DNA of 64,000 nucleotides, taken from Nonomuraea fuscirosea. Lineage in GTDB: Bacteria > Actinomycetota > Actinomycetes > Streptosporangiales > Streptosporangiaceae. Both the position numbers and the translations under genes were made by a program. Positions within the stretch are counted from its first letter, which is position 1. Each line of letters starts with the position of its first letter. This document shows positions 52,286-60,985 of this stretch, in pieces. Under the pieces are notes generated by a model. That model was given only the letters and a program-made list of their open reading frames with translations. It was not told the DNA's origin and did no database searches. The stretch is taken from the NCBI RefSeq assembly GCF_003001935.1, contig NZ_PVNG01000003.1:1-64000 (forward strand). The letters are read 5' to 3'.

Positions 52286-53056
52286 GTGTCCCGCTACGAC
52301 CGCTGGAACGCCATCCTCGAACTGCTGGCGCAGGAGGGAAGGCTGTCGGTGGAGGAGGCCGCTCAGGCGCTCGACGTCTCCACGGCGACGATCAGGCGGG
52401 ACTTCGACCAGCTCGCCCAGCAGCAGATGCTCATGCGCACGCGCGGCGGCGCGGTGGCGCAGAGCGTGAGTTACGACCTGCCGCTGCGGTACAAGACGGC
52501 CAGGCACGCCGGCGAGAAGCACCGCATCGCGGCCGCGGCGGCCGAACTGGTGACGCCGGGGGCGGTGATCGGGCTCAACGGCGGCACGACCACCTCCGAG
52601 CTGGCCCGCGTCCTCGCCACGCGCTCCACGCTGGAGAGCGGCTTCACGATCGTGACGAACGCGCTCAACATCGCCGCGGAGCTCACCGTCCGGCAGCACG
52701 TCAAGATCGTGGTCACCGGCGGGGTGGCCAGGCAGCAGTCCTACGAGCTCATCGGGCCGCTGGCCGGCGGCGTGCTGGAGCAGGTGACGCTGGACGTGGC
52801 CTTCCTGGGCGTGGACGCGCTGGACGTCTCGCTGGGCGCCTCGGCCCACCACGAGGGCGAGGCCAGCGTCAACAACCTGCTGATCAGCCGGGCCGCCCAG
52901 GTCGTGGTGGTGGCCGACTCGTCCAAGGTGGGCAAGCGGGCCTTCTCGCGGATCTGCCCGATCGGCGGGATCGACACGCTCGTCACCGACGCCCAGCTGT
53001 CCGATGCGCTGGCGAACGAACTGGCGGACGCCGGGGTGAAGGTGATCAGGACGTGA
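52286..53056 (+). CDS. DeoR/GlpR family transcriptional regulator
   Basis: 256 residues. N-terminal HTH: RYDRWNAILELLAQEGRLSV, EEAAQALDVSTATIRRDFDQ, with the family signature STATIRRDFDQL; C-terminal sugar-phosphate sensing domain with GLNGGTTTSELAR, VTNALNIAAEL, VVTGGVARQQSYELIGP, FLGVDALD and ADSSKVGKRAF. The GTG at 52286 has AGGGAGG 6 nt upstream; an in-frame start at 52244 is less likely. Probable repressor of the divergent amino-sugar operon, induced by a phosphorylated intermediate. Confidence 0.92.
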   Translation: MSRYDRWNAILELLAQEGRLSVEEAAQALDVSTATIRRDFDQLAQQQMLMRTRGGAVAQSVSYDLPLRYKTARHAGEKHRIAAAAAELVTPGAVIGLNGGTTTSELARVLATRSTLESGFTIVTNALNIAAELTVRQHVKIVVTGGVARQQSYELIGPLAGGVLEQVTLDVAFLGVDALDVSLGASAHHEGEASVNNLLISRAAQVVVVADSSKVGKRAFSRICPIGGIDTLVTDAQLSDALANELADAGVKVIRT

Positions 53057-53173
53057 GCGTCCTGTTCGTCGCGTTCCGTTACGCCAGGGGCTGATCGGTC
53101 CCCGCGTTACTGGTCCGGCTTCGGGCGGGTAGGTACTGGGACGCAAGGCGACGATGCCGTGTCAGGGGGAGTT

Positions 53174-54910
53174 ATGACGTCGGGAAGAAGCGCGGCCCGG
53201 CTCGGGCCCGCCGAGCGGGCCGGGGCGTTGGAGCGCATGACGGCCCAGGAGCTCGACGTGGTCGTGGTCGGCGGCGGCGTCGTGGGCGCGGGCATCGCGC
53301 TCGACGCGGCCACGCGCGGCCTCGACGTGGGCCTGGTGGAGGCCCGCGACTTCGCCTCCGGCACCTCCTCGCGCTCGTCCAAGCTCATCCACGGCGGCCT
53401 GCGCTACCTGGAGCAGCTCAACTTCGAGCTGGTCCGCGAGGCGCTGCAGGAGCGGGCGCTGCTGCTGCAACGCATCGCGCCGCACCTGGTCAGGCCGGTG
53501 CCGTTCCTGTTCCCGCTGACCCACTACGCCTGGGAGCGTCCCTACGTGGGCGCGGGCGTGGCCCTCTACGACACGCTCGGCTTCGCGACCGGGGTGACCA
53601 GAGGCGTGCCCGGCCACCGCCACCTGTCCAGGTCGCGGGCGCTGCGGCTGTCTCCCGCGCTGAAGAAGTCCGCCTTCACCGGCGCCATCCAATACTGGGA
53701 CGCCCAGGTCGACGACGCCCGCTTCGTGATGACCACGCTGCGCACGGCGGTCACCTACGGCGCGCACGTCGTGCCCAGGGCGCAGGTCGTGGGGTTCCTG
53801 CGCGAGGGCGAGCGGGTCACCGGCGTGCGCGTGCGCGACCTCGAGTGCGGCGAGGAGTTCGAGGTGCGGGCCCGGCAGGTCGTCAACGCCACCGGGGTGT
53901 GGACCGACGACATCCAGGAGCTGGTCGGCGGGCGCGGCCAGATCCACGTCCGCGCCTCCAAGGGCATCCACCTCGTCGTGCCGCGCGACCGCATCCACTC
54001 GCTGACCGGCATCATCCTGCGCACGGAGAAGTCCGTGCTCTTCGTGATCCCGTGGGGCCGCCACTGGATCGTCGGCACCACCGACACGGAGTGGACGCTC
54101 GACAAGAGCCACCCCGCCGCCTCCCGCACCGACATCGACTACCTGCTCGACCACGTCAACGCCGTGCTGTCGGTGCCGCTCTCGCGCGACGACGTCGAGG
54201 GCGTCTACGCCGGGCTGCGGCCGCTGCTGTCGGGCGAGTCCGACGAGACCTCGAAGCTGTCCAGAGAGCACGTGGTGGCCCATCCCGTGCCGGGGCTGGT
54301 GATGATCGCCGGCGGCAAATACACGACCTACCGGGTGATGGCCAAGGACGCGGTCGACGCCGTGGCGCACGGCCTCGACCAGCGGGTGCCGCGCTCGTGC
54401 ACCGACCGCATCCCGCTCGTGGGCGCCGAGGGCTACCAGGCCCTGTGGAACTCCAGGCATCGCATCGCCCACGACTCCGGGCTCCACGTGGCCAGGATCG
54501 AGCATCTGCTCCAGCGCTACGGCTCGCTGATCGACGAGCTGCTGGGCCTGATCGACGACGATCCTTCACTGGGCCGGCCGCTGTCCGGGGCCGACGACTA
54601 CCTGCGGGCCGAGATCGTCTACGCCGCCACCCACGAGGGCGCCCGCCACCTCAACGACGTGCTGACCCGGCGCACGCGCATCTCCATCGAGACCTTCCAC
54701 CGCGGGGTGGCGGTGGCGCAGGAGGCCGCCGAACTGCTGGCCGGGCCGCTCGGCTGGGACGGCGAGCAGGTGAAGCGAGAGGTCGAGTACTACACGAAGC
54801 GGGTCGAGGCCGAGCGGCGCTCGCAGGAGCAGGACTCCGATCACGAGGCCGACGCGATCCGGCTGGGCGCGCCGGAGATCGTCCCGGTCGTCGCGCCGGA
54901 GCCGATGTGA
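53174..54910 (+). CDS. glpD: Glycerol-3-phosphate dehydrogenase (FAD, aerobic type)
   Basis: 578 residues. FAD-binding VVVVGGGVVGAGIALDAATR near residues 29-48, GTSSRSSKLIHGGLRYLEQL, NATGVWTDDIQ, SKGIHLVVPRDR, VIPWGRHWIVGTTDTEW and YAGLRPLL identify GlpD; the C-terminal DAO_C domain contains RYGSLIDELL and EIVYAATHEGARHLNDVLTR. The ATG at 53174 follows GGGGGAG. Oxidises glycerol-3-phosphate to dihydroxyacetone phosphate at the membrane, feeding the respiratory chain. Its product is also the product of the aldolase encoded nearby. Confidence 0.96.
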   Translation: MTSGRSAARLGPAERAGALERMTAQELDVVVVGGGVVGAGIALDAATRGLDVGLVEARDFASGTSSRSSKLIHGGLRYLEQLNFELVREALQERALLLQRIAPHLVRPVPFLFPLTHYAWERPYVGAGVALYDTLGFATGVTRGVPGHRHLSRSRALRLSPALKKSAFTGAIQYWDAQVDDARFVMTTLRTAVTYGAHVVPRAQVVGFLREGERVTGVRVRDLECGEEFEVRARQVVNATGVWTDDIQELVGGRGQIHVRASKGIHLVVPRDRIHSLTGIILRTEKSVLFVIPWGRHWIVGTTDTEWTLDKSHPAASRTDIDYLLDHVNAVLSVPLSRDDVEGVYAGLRPLLSGESDETSKLSREHVVAHPVPGLVMIAGGKYTTYRVMAKDAVDAVAHGLDQRVPRSCTDRIPLVGAEGYQALWNSRHRIAHDSGLHVARIEHLLQRYGSLIDELLGLIDDDPSLGRPLSGADDYLRAEIVYAATHEGARHLNDVLTRRTRISIETFHRGVAVAQEAAELLAGPLGWDGEQVKREVEYYTKRVEAERRSQEQDSDHEADAIRLGAPEIVPVVAPEPM

Positions 54911-54937
54911 CCTGAAAGCGTCGCGGGGTCGTGGAGA

Positions 54938-54979
54938 GGGGCGGCCCGCGGCGCTGCGGGGTCCGCGGACCGCCCTTTC
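54938..54979 (+). terminator. Terminator of glpD
   Basis: Arms 54940-54951 and 54963-54974 pair with a single C-A mismatch around a GC-rich loop; CTTTCC follows. Located 28 bp after glpD in a convergent gap. Confidence 0.7.
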
Positions 54980-55010
54980 CAGGATGGTTCTCCGAGCCGG
55001 CTCACGACCT

Positions 55011-55034
55011 GCTCATGAGCTCATGAGCTCATGA
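55011..55034. repeat. Triple 8-bp repeat GCTCATGA overlapping the subtilase stop
   Basis: Three perfect copies of GCTCATGA; each junction makes GAGCTC and each unit contains TCATGA, so the block is also self-complementary. It overlaps the stop codon of the minus-strand subtilase gene (55029-55031). Confidence 0.8.
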
Positions 55035-56279
55035 CGGGGGGTAGCGCGTCGCGTCGTGCACGTCGAGCAGCGGCTCCTTGACACCGTCGCCCGAGTCGTC
55101 GGTCCAGTTGCTGTTGCCGGTCGAGATCAGCGCGCTGCGCACCGCCAGCGATCCCGTCCGGTTCGTCGGCTTGTTGGCGCCCGAGGTGAGCAGCCCGGCC
55201 GCGCCCGCCACGTGCGGGCTGGCCATCGAGGTGCCGCTGATCGTGGCGTAGCCGCCGTTGCGGTAGGTCGAGTAGATGCAGGTGCCGGGCGCGGTGATCT
55301 CGACGGTCGAGCCGAAGTTCGAGTAGAACGCCGACGTGTCGTCCAGGTCGCTCTCGCTGCGGCACGACAGCGTGCTGCCTCCGGCTCCGCCGGCCAGGCC
55401 GTCGTTGTCGGTCAGCGCCGAGACGGTGACCACGTCGGGGTGGTTGGCGGGGAAGAAGCCCGAGGTGTTGGCGTGGCTGTTGCCCGCGGCCACCACGACG
55501 ACGATGCCGGCGTTGACCGCGTTCGTGATCGCCGTGCTGATCGCGCTGCTCGAACAGCCGCTGCAGCCCAGGCTCAGGTTGATCACCTCGATGGTGGACG
55601 CGCGCGCCACCACCCAGTTGAGGCCCGCGGCGATGCCGGACAGGGTGCCGGAGCCGGCCGCGTTGAGGACCTTGACGCCGTGGATGCGGGCGCCGGGCGC
55701 GACGCCCACCGGGCCGATGGTGTTGTCGAGGGCGCCGACGGTGCCCGCGACGTGGGAGCCGTGGCCGTTGTCGTCCACGCCGGAGTTGTTGACGCAGACG
55801 CCGGTCTGGCAGTTGGTCCGCGCGACCACGTTCAGATCGGGGTGGGTGTTGTCCACGCCGGTGTCCACGACGGCCACGTCCACGTCGATGCGGACGTCGT
55901 CGACGCCGTCGATGTCCAGGTTGGGGTTGCTCGGGCCGAAGATCCGGCGTACGCCGGTGGGCACGGTCTGGACGAACGCCTTGACCTCGGCGTCGGGCTC
56001 CACGCTGAGCACGTTCGGGTTCTGCTTGAGCTTCTCGGCCGCCGCGGCGCTCAGGCGGGCGGTGTAGCCCTTGAACGCGTGCTCGTACACGCCGACGAGC
56101 TCGCCGCCGGCCTGTGACACCTGGTCGGACGCGACGCCGTGCGGGGCGCGCATCGCGGGGTTGAGCTGGACGATGTACGTGCCGTCCGGAGCCGCGGTGG
56201 CGGCAGAGACCGGGAGCGGCGCGGCGAATAACGCCAGCGCGCCGACGAGCGATGCGAGCAGGGGGGTGCGTGTTCGCAT
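55029..56279 (-). CDS. Secreted subtilisin-like serine protease (S8)
   Basis: 416-residue preproprotein. Signal peptide at about 1-28 (RTRTPLLASLVGALALFAAP), I9-type propeptide at about 34-105 (GTYIVQLNP, YTARLSAAAAEKLKQNPNVL), catalytic domain with D139 (VAVVDTGVD), H173 (NGHGSHVAGT), oxyanion N267 (AAGNSHAN) and S351 (SGTSMASPHVAG). Several cysteine pairs suggest disulfides. The ATG at 56279 is chosen as the start of the signal peptide; a longer frame adds 23 polar residues. Single gene. Confidence 0.94.
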   Translation of the reverse strand: MRTRTPLLASLVGALALFAAPLPVSAATAAPDGTYIVQLNPAMRAPHGVASDQVSQAGGELVGVYEHAFKGYTARLSAAAAEKLKQNPNVLSVEPDAEVKAFVQTVPTGVRRIFGPSNPNLDIDGVDDVRIDVDVAVVDTGVDNTHPDLNVVARTNCQTGVCVNNSGVDDNGHGSHVAGTVGALDNTIGPVGVAPGARIHGVKVLNAAGSGTLSGIAAGLNWVVARASTIEVINLSLGCSGCSSSAISTAITNAVNAGIVVVVAAGNSHANTSGFFPANHPDVVTVSALTDNDGLAGGAGGSTLSCRSESDLDDTSAFYSNFGSTVEITAPGTCIYSTYRNGGYATISGTSMASPHVAGAAGLLTSGANKPTNRTGSLAVRSALISTGNSNWTDDSGDGVKEPLLDVHDATRYPPS

Positions 56280-56389
56280 GGCAGCGTGGGCCCCTTTCTG
56301 GGGTCGTGGACCACGGGCCCGCCCTGACGCGGACTCCCGGTCCGACATGACTTTGTTAGTAAAGCTTTCACCAGATGTCGGGATATGTC

Positions 56390-56425
56390 CATAAAAAAGG
56401 TGCCGATTCGCTACGAATCGGCACC
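56390..56425 (-). terminator. Intrinsic terminator of the beta-propeller lipoprotein gene
   Basis: Perfect 12-bp arms (56399-56410 and 56414-56425) with a 3-nt loop; on the minus strand the stem is followed by TTTTTTAT (complement of 56391-56398). It lies 10 bp after the stop of the minus-strand gene ending at 56436. Confidence 0.92.
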
Positions 56426-56435
56426 CTTTGGTTGC

Positions 56436-58589
56436 TTAACGGAGTGGGATCCAGGATTGTGCGGCGAGCCTGGTCAGGTCGTTGACCTGCACGCCCTCGT
56501 ACGAGAGCGTCCAGAGCGAGTCGCCGATGATCAGCGAGCGCTGGATGCCCGGCTGATAGGCGTAACCGCCCTCCTGGCGCTGCGTCGGATGCTTGATCAG
56601 CCCGAGCTTCTGTACCCCGGAGTCCTCGATCTTGAGCACGAGCGCGCCCGACTCCTCCCGCTGCGTCAGCGGGATCACCGACAGGCCGGTCTTCGGCCAG
56701 TACAGGAACGCGTGCGGGTCCCACTCGGCCCCCGAGCCCGAGTCCTTCTGGAACAGCCGCGACAGGCGGCGCGGGCCGGTCGGGTCGCTGACGTCGAACA
56801 GCGAGACCTGCGTGCCGAGCGTCCTGCCCTTCTCGCTGGCCTCCTGGCCGATGCCGATGAGCCGGCCCTCGGCGCCGGGATGCAGGTACGCCGAGTAGCC
56901 CGTGATCTTCAGCTCACCCGTCACCTTGGGCGCCGCCGGGTCGCGCAGGTCCAGCGTGTAGAGCGGGTCGACCTGGCGGAACGTGACGCAGTAGCCGATC
57001 GGGCCGATGAACCTGACCGAGTAGATGCGCTCGCCCTTGCCCAGGCCGCCGACCTCGCCGACCTTGGCCATGGTGTCGGCCTTGAGCACGTAGACGGCGC
57101 TGGAGCTGCCTTCGCCGTCGCCCGGGTCGCGGGTGGTGGCGATGCGGAGGTGGCCGTCGTGCTCCGAGAGCGAGTACTGGTTCAGCAGCCGTCCCGGCAC
57201 CTTGCCCGAGGCCACGTAGACGGGCGCGCCGGGGGCGGTGATGTCGAACCGGTGCACCTCGGTCTCTTCCGGCGGGGCCGTGGGCGTCGGCAACGGGCTC
57301 GGCTCAGCGGAGGAAGGGGTGGCGGGGTCGTCGGACGCGGAGGCGCTGGGCACGTCGGGCGCGGGCGTGGCGGTGCTCGGCTCGTCAGGCGCGGGTGTGG
57401 CCGTACCGGTCGGCGGGGAGACGGGGACGCTGGGGTCGGTCGGGGTGGGCTCCTCGGCCGGGGCGACGGGGGAATCCGCCGGGGTCGAGTCCGCGGGGGC
57501 CGAGTCCGCTGGGGCTGAGGCCGTCGCGGGCGGGGTCGTGGCGGGGGGCGGGGGCTCGTCGATCGGCATCGGGCGTACCGGGAACCACCAGCGTGGGTTG
57601 CTGGCCACGTACAGGCTCTGCCCGGTGCCGTAGACGATGTCGCCGTCGGCGGCCAGCACGATCGGGTCGGTGCCCGCCGCCGTGACCCCCTCCGCCAGGT
57701 CGATGGTGTGCACGGTCAGCATCGAGGTGCCGGTGTAGTCGGCCGGATGGCTGACCCGCTCGCACGGGACGGTGCTCTTGGTGACGGCGCCGGACGCGTC
57801 CGTGATCTCGATCTTCGGCAGCCACGCTTCGGCCGGCGCCTGCCGGACCGCGGCCTGGTTCGCCTTGAGGCGCTCGGCCTCGGTGGCCTCGCCCTTGGGC
57901 TCGGGGAAGGTGACGTCGGGCTGGCTGCGGGTGACGAGCCGCACGGTGGAGCCGACCATCCTGGCGTCCACGTACGAGCCCTGCGGCTTGATCGTGCTCA
58001 GCACCTTGGGCTCGCCCGACAGGTCGACGACCACGTAGCGGGTGTCGCTGGGCGGCCCGATGGGCCTGGCGGTCTTGTACATGATGTCGCCGCCGCGCAT
58101 GAGCACCAGCGCGCGGTCCCCGGAGAGCAGCAGGTCGGACGGGATGCCGGGGCCGTCGTGCTCGGTCAGCTTGAGCGACGCGGTGATCTTCCTGGTGGCC
58201 GTGTCGATGATCCGCAGAGTGCCGTCGGAGACCGTGATGACCCGGTTGCCGTCGGTCTTGACCAGGTCGGGCTCGTCCACGCCGGCTTCGTGCACGTTCG
58301 TGGTGGAGTGCTCGGGCGCCGACTTCCCCTCGGGCACGCTCGCCCTGGCGTCCCTGGCGAGTGCCATCGGCATGGCGCCGCCGAACCCGTACGGGCTGAC
58401 GTTCTTGACGGCCTGCTCGCGCAGGCCGGCCAGCAGGTCGTCACAGCTGCTGTAGGCCACCAGACGGACGGCGCCGAGGTCCGCCCGCACGGGCGGCGGG
58501 TTCCTGGTCCCTCCTGTCGAGGAGGTGCAGGCGGCCGTGACCGCCGCGAGTGCCGCGGCGGTCACAGCCGTGCGGATCATCGTCTTCAT
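56436..58589 (-). CDS. Beta-propeller domain lipoprotein
   Basis: 717 residues. Lipoprotein signal MKTMIRTAVTAAALAAVTAA then C21. The body carries repeated propeller-like blades (VITVSDGTLRIIDTATRKIT, YVVVDLSGEPKVLSTIKPQG, LYTLDLRDPAAPKVTGELKI, SLFDVSDPTGPRRLSRLF) and matches the secreted beta-propeller family with C-terminal YAYQPGIQRSLIIGDSLWTL. About residues 345-445 are a Pro/Ala/Ser/Thr-rich insertion. Function unknown; presumably outside the membrane. Transcribed in the same direction as the kinase gene upstream, 31 bp apart, so possibly one operon. Confidence 0.85.
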   Translation of the reverse strand: MKTMIRTAVTAAALAAVTAACTSSTGGTRNPPPVRADLGAVRLVAYSSCDDLLAGLREQAVKNVSPYGFGGAMPMALARDARASVPEGKSAPEHSTTNVHEAGVDEPDLVKTDGNRVITVSDGTLRIIDTATRKITASLKLTEHDGPGIPSDLLLSGDRALVLMRGGDIMYKTARPIGPPSDTRYVVVDLSGEPKVLSTIKPQGSYVDARMVGSTVRLVTRSQPDVTFPEPKGEATEAERLKANQAAVRQAPAEAWLPKIEITDASGAVTKSTVPCERVSHPADYTGTSMLTVHTIDLAEGVTAAGTDPIVLAADGDIVYGTGQSLYVASNPRWWFPVRPMPIDEPPPPATTPPATASAPADSAPADSTPADSPVAPAEEPTPTDPSVPVSPPTGTATPAPDEPSTATPAPDVPSASASDDPATPSSAEPSPLPTPTAPPEETEVHRFDITAPGAPVYVASGKVPGRLLNQYSLSEHDGHLRIATTRDPGDGEGSSSAVYVLKADTMAKVGEVGGLGKGERIYSVRFIGPIGYCVTFRQVDPLYTLDLRDPAAPKVTGELKITGYSAYLHPGAEGRLIGIGQEASEKGRTLGTQVSLFDVSDPTGPRRLSRLFQKDSGSGAEWDPHAFLYWPKTGLSVIPLTQREESGALVLKIEDSGVQKLGLIKHPTQRQEGGYAYQPGIQRSLIIGDSLWTLSYEGVQVNDLTRLAAQSWIPLR

Positions 58590-58620
58590 GCCCTCATCAC
58601 GGCTGCGCGGCCGGGATGGT

Positions 58621-60912
58621 TCAGGAGCCCTTGTTCAGGTTGAAGGTGAACGCGGGGCTGAAGTTGAGCTTGTCGGGGACCTGGAGCATCTTGCGGATCA
58701 GCTTGCCGTTGAAGTCGACGACCTGGATCTCGTCGTCGGTCGCGTTGTCCTGCTCCCAGCAGAACAGGTGCTCCTCGTCGTAGAAGCCGAGGACCTTGTC
58801 GCAGTCGGAGACGAACTTCTGCAGCCGTTCGCCGGTGGCGGTGTCCCAGACGCAGTGGTCGCCGTCGCCGCCGCCGGGGCAGTTGGTGACGAACGCCTTG
58901 CCGGAGGGCGAGAAGATGTCCTGCGTGCCGGCGGACAGCGTGCCGATGCCCTTCAGGGTGCGGGTGGCCTTGCCCGAGGTGTCGAAGAAGCGCAGGTCGA
59001 GGTTCTTCTCGTCGCCCCTGATGTTGACCGCGCCCTTGTCGTCGCCGTCGAAGCCGAAGGCGGTCTCGCGGATGGAGGTGTCGGAGACGTTGACCACGTC
59101 GGCGGTCTCGCCGGCCACCTCGATGACGACGAAGCCCAGGTAGAGCCAGTCGTCGCCGTTCTTCTTCTCGATGTTCAGCAGGATCCTGGAGCCGTCCTTC
59201 GACCAGCCCCTGATGCTGCTGATCAGCGGTTCCTTGACGGTCTTGACCGTGGTGCGCCGGTTGTTGCGCCGGTCGGTGATGACGACGAAGTCGTAGTCGT
59301 CGGAGCTGTAGCTCCTGCCCCTGGACGCCAGCAGGTGGCCGTCGGGGGAGACCATCGACTCCCAGTTCTCCTCGTACTTCTTGAACGTCCCGCGCAACGA
59401 TCCTCTGGCGTAGTCGATCCAGTCGTCGCCCTTCTGGATCTCGTACGAGGTCAGGACGATGGCGTCGCCCGGGTTCTCGTACAGGGAGATCGACCCGCCG
59501 GGCAGGGTCCGTTTCGTGCCGGTGCGCGGCACTCCCACCTGCGTGGCCGTGGGGCTCGGCGCCCGCGTCGTGCTCCTCGTCCTGGATGGGGAGGGCGACG
59601 GGGTGGGACCGGCCAGCGAGGCCTTGTCCATCCGGATGACCACGAACACGCCGGCGAGCAGCAGCAGCGCGACGGCCACCGTGATGCCGGCGACCAGCGG
59701 GGCCTTGCTCTTGCGCGGCGGCTGCGGGTAGCCGCCCTGCTGCCCGCCGTACGGCGGCACGTGGCCGGACTGGGGGTAGCGGCCGGAGACCGTCGGTGAA
59801 GGAGGGCCGTAGGGAACGCTGGAGGGAGGACCGTACGAGGGGCCGGACGGGGGCCCGGACGGAGGCCCGTACGGGGATCCTGAGGGCGGTCCCTGATGGC
59901 CGTACGAGGCGCCGGACGGCACCCCCTGGCTGTGCGGCGCCCCCTGCGGCCCGCTGGACAGCGGGCCGTGATGGCTTTGGGGGCCACCGGACGGCGGGCC
60001 CTGGTGGCTGTGCGGCCCGTTCGAGGGTGGTCCCTGGGGGCCGCCTGAGGGCGGGAAGTGGGCCTCCGCCGCACCTTGCGCCAGCATGCCGTTGTTGGCC
60101 GCCGGCTGGTGCAGCAGCCGCATGATGACCTGCTCGGCCGTGGGCCGCTGCGCCGGGTCCTTGGCCAGGCAGGCGGCCACGACGTCACGCAGCGTGCCCT
60201 CCTCCAGCGCGCCCAGGTCGGGCTGCTGGTTGAGCACCCGGTTGATCACCGCGGGCATGGTGTCGCTGCCGAACGGCGCCCGCCCTGAGGCGGCGAAGAC
60301 CATGGCGCTGCCCCACGAGAACATGTCGGCGGCGGGCCCGACGGTGTGTCCCATGATCTGCTCGGGCGGCATGTACGCCGGCGTGCCCACGACCGTGCCG
60401 CTGATCGTGGCGGTGGCGTTGAGCGCCCGCGCGATGCCGAAGTCGATCACCCGCGGCCCGTCGGTGCCGATGATCACGTTGGCCGGTTTGAAGTCGCGGT
60501 GCACGATGCCGGCCTGGTGGATGGCCGCCAGGGCGGTGGCCGTGCCGATGGCCAGCCGGTGCAGCACGGAGCCGGTGCGCGGCCCCTCCTCCTGCACCAC
60601 CCGGTGTAAGGAGGGGCCCTCGATGAACTCGCTGACGATGTACGGCCGGTCCTGCTCCACCCCGGTGCCCAGCACGGCGGCGGTGCAGAACGGCGCCACC
60701 TGCTGGGCCACCTGGACCTCGCGCAGGAACCTCTCCACGCTCACCTGGTCACCGGACAGGTCGGGCCGCAGCCACTTGACCGCCACGTTGGTGCCAGAAT
60801 GATCTTTGGCGAGGTAGACGACGCCTTGACCGCCCTCGCCGAGCCGGCCGAGAAGCTCCATGCCCCCGAGCCGCTGTGGATCTCCGGATCGGAGCGGAGC
60901 GAAGGATGCCAT
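58621..60912 (-). CDS. Transmembrane Ser/Thr protein kinase with extracellular propeller-like region
   Basis: 763 residues. Kinase domain 15-265: GRLGEGGQGVVYLAKD, K46, catalytic VHRDFKPANV with D140, DFG at 157-159. Residues 270-400 are a Pro/Gly/Ser linker with GPPSGxPYGPPSGP repeats. Membrane helix at about 404-427. The extracellular part has a Ser/Thr/Pro stalk and WD40/TolB-like repeats ending YDEEHLFCWEQDNATDDEIQ. A PknB-like receptor kinase architecture. Start ATG 60912 (MASFAPLRSGDP); the longer upstream frame crosses the promoter region of the divergent dehydrogenase. Confidence 0.9.
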   Translation of the reverse strand: MASFAPLRSGDPQRLGGMELLGRLGEGGQGVVYLAKDHSGTNVAVKWLRPDLSGDQVSVERFLREVQVAQQVAPFCTAAVLGTGVEQDRPYIVSEFIEGPSLHRVVQEEGPRTGSVLHRLAIGTATALAAIHQAGIVHRDFKPANVIIGTDGPRVIDFGIARALNATATISGTVVGTPAYMPPEQIMGHTVGPAADMFSWGSAMVFAASGRAPFGSDTMPAVINRVLNQQPDLGALEEGTLRDVVAACLAKDPAQRPTAEQVIMRLLHQPAANNGMLAQGAAEAHFPPSGGPQGPPSNGPHSHQGPPSGGPQSHHGPLSSGPQGAPHSQGVPSGASYGHQGPPSGSPYGPPSGPPSGPSYGPPSSVPYGPPSPTVSGRYPQSGHVPPYGGQQGGYPQPPRKSKAPLVAGITVAVALLLLAGVFVVIRMDKASLAGPTPSPSPSRTRSTTRAPSPTATQVGVPRTGTKRTLPGGSISLYENPGDAIVLTSYEIQKGDDWIDYARGSLRGTFKKYEENWESMVSPDGHLLASRGRSYSSDDYDFVVITDRRNNRRTTVKTVKEPLISSIRGWSKDGSRILLNIEKKNGDDWLYLGFVVIEVAGETADVVNVSDTSIRETAFGFDGDDKGAVNIRGDEKNLDLRFFDTSGKATRTLKGIGTLSAGTQDIFSPSGKAFVTNCPGGGDGDHCVWDTATGERLQKFVSDCDKVLGFYDEEHLFCWEQDNATDDEIQVVDFNGKLIRKMLQVPDKLNFSPAFTFNLNKGS

Positions 60913-60949
60913 GTAGGGATTCTGGCCCCCGCGCGGGCTTCCGCAAAAA

Positions 60950-60963
60950 CTACCCGTGGGTAG
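60950..60963. promoter_or_regulatory. Short dyad in the kinase-dehydrogenase divergent region
   Basis: CTACCC and GGGTAG arms with GT between them (14 bp). It lies at the expected -35 region for the dehydrogenase gene and 38 bp before the kinase start. Possible operator. Confidence 0.45.
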
Positions 60964-60973
60964 GGCCGCCGAA

Positions 60974-60979
60974 TATCCT
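60974..60979 (+). promoter_or_regulatory. Candidate leaderless -10 element of the semialdehyde dehydrogenase gene
   Basis: TATCCT, then TCTGTC, then the ATG at 60986. No ribosome binding site. Confidence 0.5.
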
Positions 60980-60985
60980 TCTGTC

